DNA of 64,000 nt from Apostichopus japonicus (Eukaryota > Echinodermata > Holothuroidea > Aspidochirotida > Stichopodidae), in contig NC_092563.1 of NCBI RefSeq assembly GCF_037975245.1, positions 15,994,594 to 16,058,593 on the forward strand. The letters are read 5' to 3'. The notes under the pieces are model-generated. The model was not told where the DNA came from. It made no database searches and worked only from the letters and a program-made list of their open reading frames with translations. A program made the translations under genes and the position numbers. Positions 62,232 through 64,000 of the stretch are shown here, in pieces (position 1 is the first letter of the stretch; each line of letters begins with the position of its first letter).

Positions 62232-64000
62232 GCTTTGATAGCTCTGCTAGTATACAGACAGTTTTTAAGTGGGAAAAATTTACTGTCGTCTGTATTTACA
62301 TCATCATTTGTTTTTAATTCCCAAGCTTTTACGCAGAGACTCCCTGGAAGTAAATAAGGCGAATTGTTGACAGGAAAATTCAGCAAGCGATGGTGATGTC
62401 TGATTTATTAGCCACTGTTGAGCTATTATTATATTATCTTTGATTTGTTTATGACTTGCAATATGAATACATACTATTCTATGCAGTCTTTATAATACTA
62501 CCTGTTATCTTATCTTCAATTGAAGTCTTAACATGGCAGAGAGCAATAGAAGAATGAGATCTGGTATTTTATGAAGCAATAAATCTGATCAGTTTCATAA
62601 AATCTGTTATATAACAACCTAGCTGCCAGCAAATTTCTGTTAACATCAAATGTGCTGGAAAGGAAAACTTTTCTTTGCCTCAGTAATGATCTTTGTTTCC
62701 AGAAAAAAAAGTCTATTAATTGCTTCATGAAAGCATTGTGGACACTCTCAGCGTAGACCTAACACACTTTCAAAGCAGAGTTACTTAGCCTAGCTTTCTT
62801 CGGGAATACCGATTCATCTTGAATGGTACAGTAAATTGTTGAAATGTCACACTACATGCTGGATGAAATGTATGTGACTCCAGCTTGTGAACAGATTTTA
62901 TATTAAAAAAGTATATCTTTGTGAAACTTACAAATTTAATTGTTGAGATGGATTTTTAGACGCATTTCCAAGAATGGAGGTACTATGAAACCTTTTCAAT
63001 TACCAGTCTATGTTAAACCCATTTAGTACTATTGTAATGAAGTTGCTCATGAAAATGTGAATTTTTTAATTTTTCATGAGAATTTCTAACCTGCCTGGGT
63101 TTGATGTTGAAATGTAATCGCTAATCTATTCATGTTAATATCGTTATAATCTCAGCCAGAAATCTTGTAAGTCTGTAGATTCAACTTTACAAAGTTGCTT
63201 AATCAAGATAAAGAGAGTCCAATCTACAGTACTTAATCATATTTCTTGTAAATACATGACCTCGACCGTAACTGTTCGAGCTGGGCCACCGTAGTTCATC
63301 TAACTTGTAAACATGAGCACTGTGTACAGTAGGCTGGCCAAAGTTCTACAGATCATAAAAAGGTTGCAAGCCTCCTAGTGCAAAATGACTGGTATGACTA
63401 GATAATAAAGCACAGATAATTAAATTAACTGTCTATGGGATCAGTTTAGAAATTTAACCTTTGACACGGACCTCACCTGTCGACCCATCACCTCCAGTCA
63501 AATCTACCTCATACAGTAGTTCTACTGTGCACAGTGTCTAGTTGTGTAGTAAGTACTGTTAATCAGATGCAACACAAAACTGTTACCGGGGAAACACTGA
63601 GCAGTCGACGGTCATCGTTTCATTTTTCTTAGATTGTAACAAATCAAGACTGAAGTTCTGCCTTAAGTCTTTCTTTGGGACGATAACATACGGTGGCATG
63701 CATTAGCCTTCTTCTTGGGGGGGGGGGGGAGGGGGGGGGGAATTATGAAAGAATTGATAAATCAGAGCAGAGATATGTACAGTATGTATGCAACTGAAAT
63801 TTCACTTTTTTTTCATGCAGAACATTGGAGGTCAATCACTTTGCAATATACCCGATGGGGGGTTGTAGTATGCGGAAAACATTTATTCATGTATGTATGT
63901 AACTTTATGGACAGAAACATAAATTGGTTGGGAAAAAAATATTCAGCTTTCATAATCTTGCTTTTATTATCTACAGGGTAGTTTTTATTTTTTATCTTAG
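62232..64000. other. Presumed intron, nothing recognised
   Basis: AT-rich DNA with two G runs near 63718-63740. The frame at 63715-63981 begins inside the G run and is not supported. Confidence 0.5.

Overview
This window looks like AT-rich metazoan nuclear DNA. It has no operon-like gene packing. It is full of eukaryotic non-autonomous DNA transposons, tRNA-derived SINEs, LINE remnants, long (TA)n tracts and poly(G)/poly(C) runs. The repeat mix suggests a marine invertebrate, perhaps an echinoderm, but nothing here fixes the species.

Only one piece of a conserved host gene is recognised. At 41501-41540 (+) a 13-codon first coding exon, followed by a splice donor, encodes MSRRKQSHPRAWK. This is the N-terminal NuRD-recruiting FOG motif found in ZFPM/FOG, SALL, BCL11 and ZNF423/521 zinc-finger regulators. 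It is closest to FOG/ZFPM as I recall those proteins. If this is right, the last ~22 kb of the window is mostly intron 1 and the first ~41 kb is upstream DNA. Two dense clusters of WGATAR sites (31963-32145 and 52608-52784) flank the exon.

The rest is mostly mobile DNA. Eight elements have terminal inverted repeats and perfect 8-bp target duplications, mostly hAT-like: 10349-10794, 11735-12098, 16027-16672, 16699-17832 (with a LINE inserted in it), 25611-26807, 30907-31689, 34101-34472 and 53307-53859 (an unusual foldback). Two elements are flanked by TTAA. One, 60609-62227, carries a decayed THAP zinc finger, as expected of Kolobok transposons. Two copies of a tRNA-derived repeat (2319-2640 and 39160-39471), another SINE (59650-59971) and several dispersed repeat pairs were found by internal comparison.

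The most interesting locus is 46390-47010. A sequence with Pol III A and B boxes runs directly into a 44-nt hammerhead ribozyme with a complete core (46858-46901, +). A second 44-nt hammerhead with a damaged core lies 109 bp away on the other strand (46705-46748, -). Short palindromic stem III helices are typical of the hammerheads of Penelope-like elements and retrozymes; here one is fused to a SINE-like promoter.

Every other open frame lacks support as a gene. Long stretches without features are noted individually.
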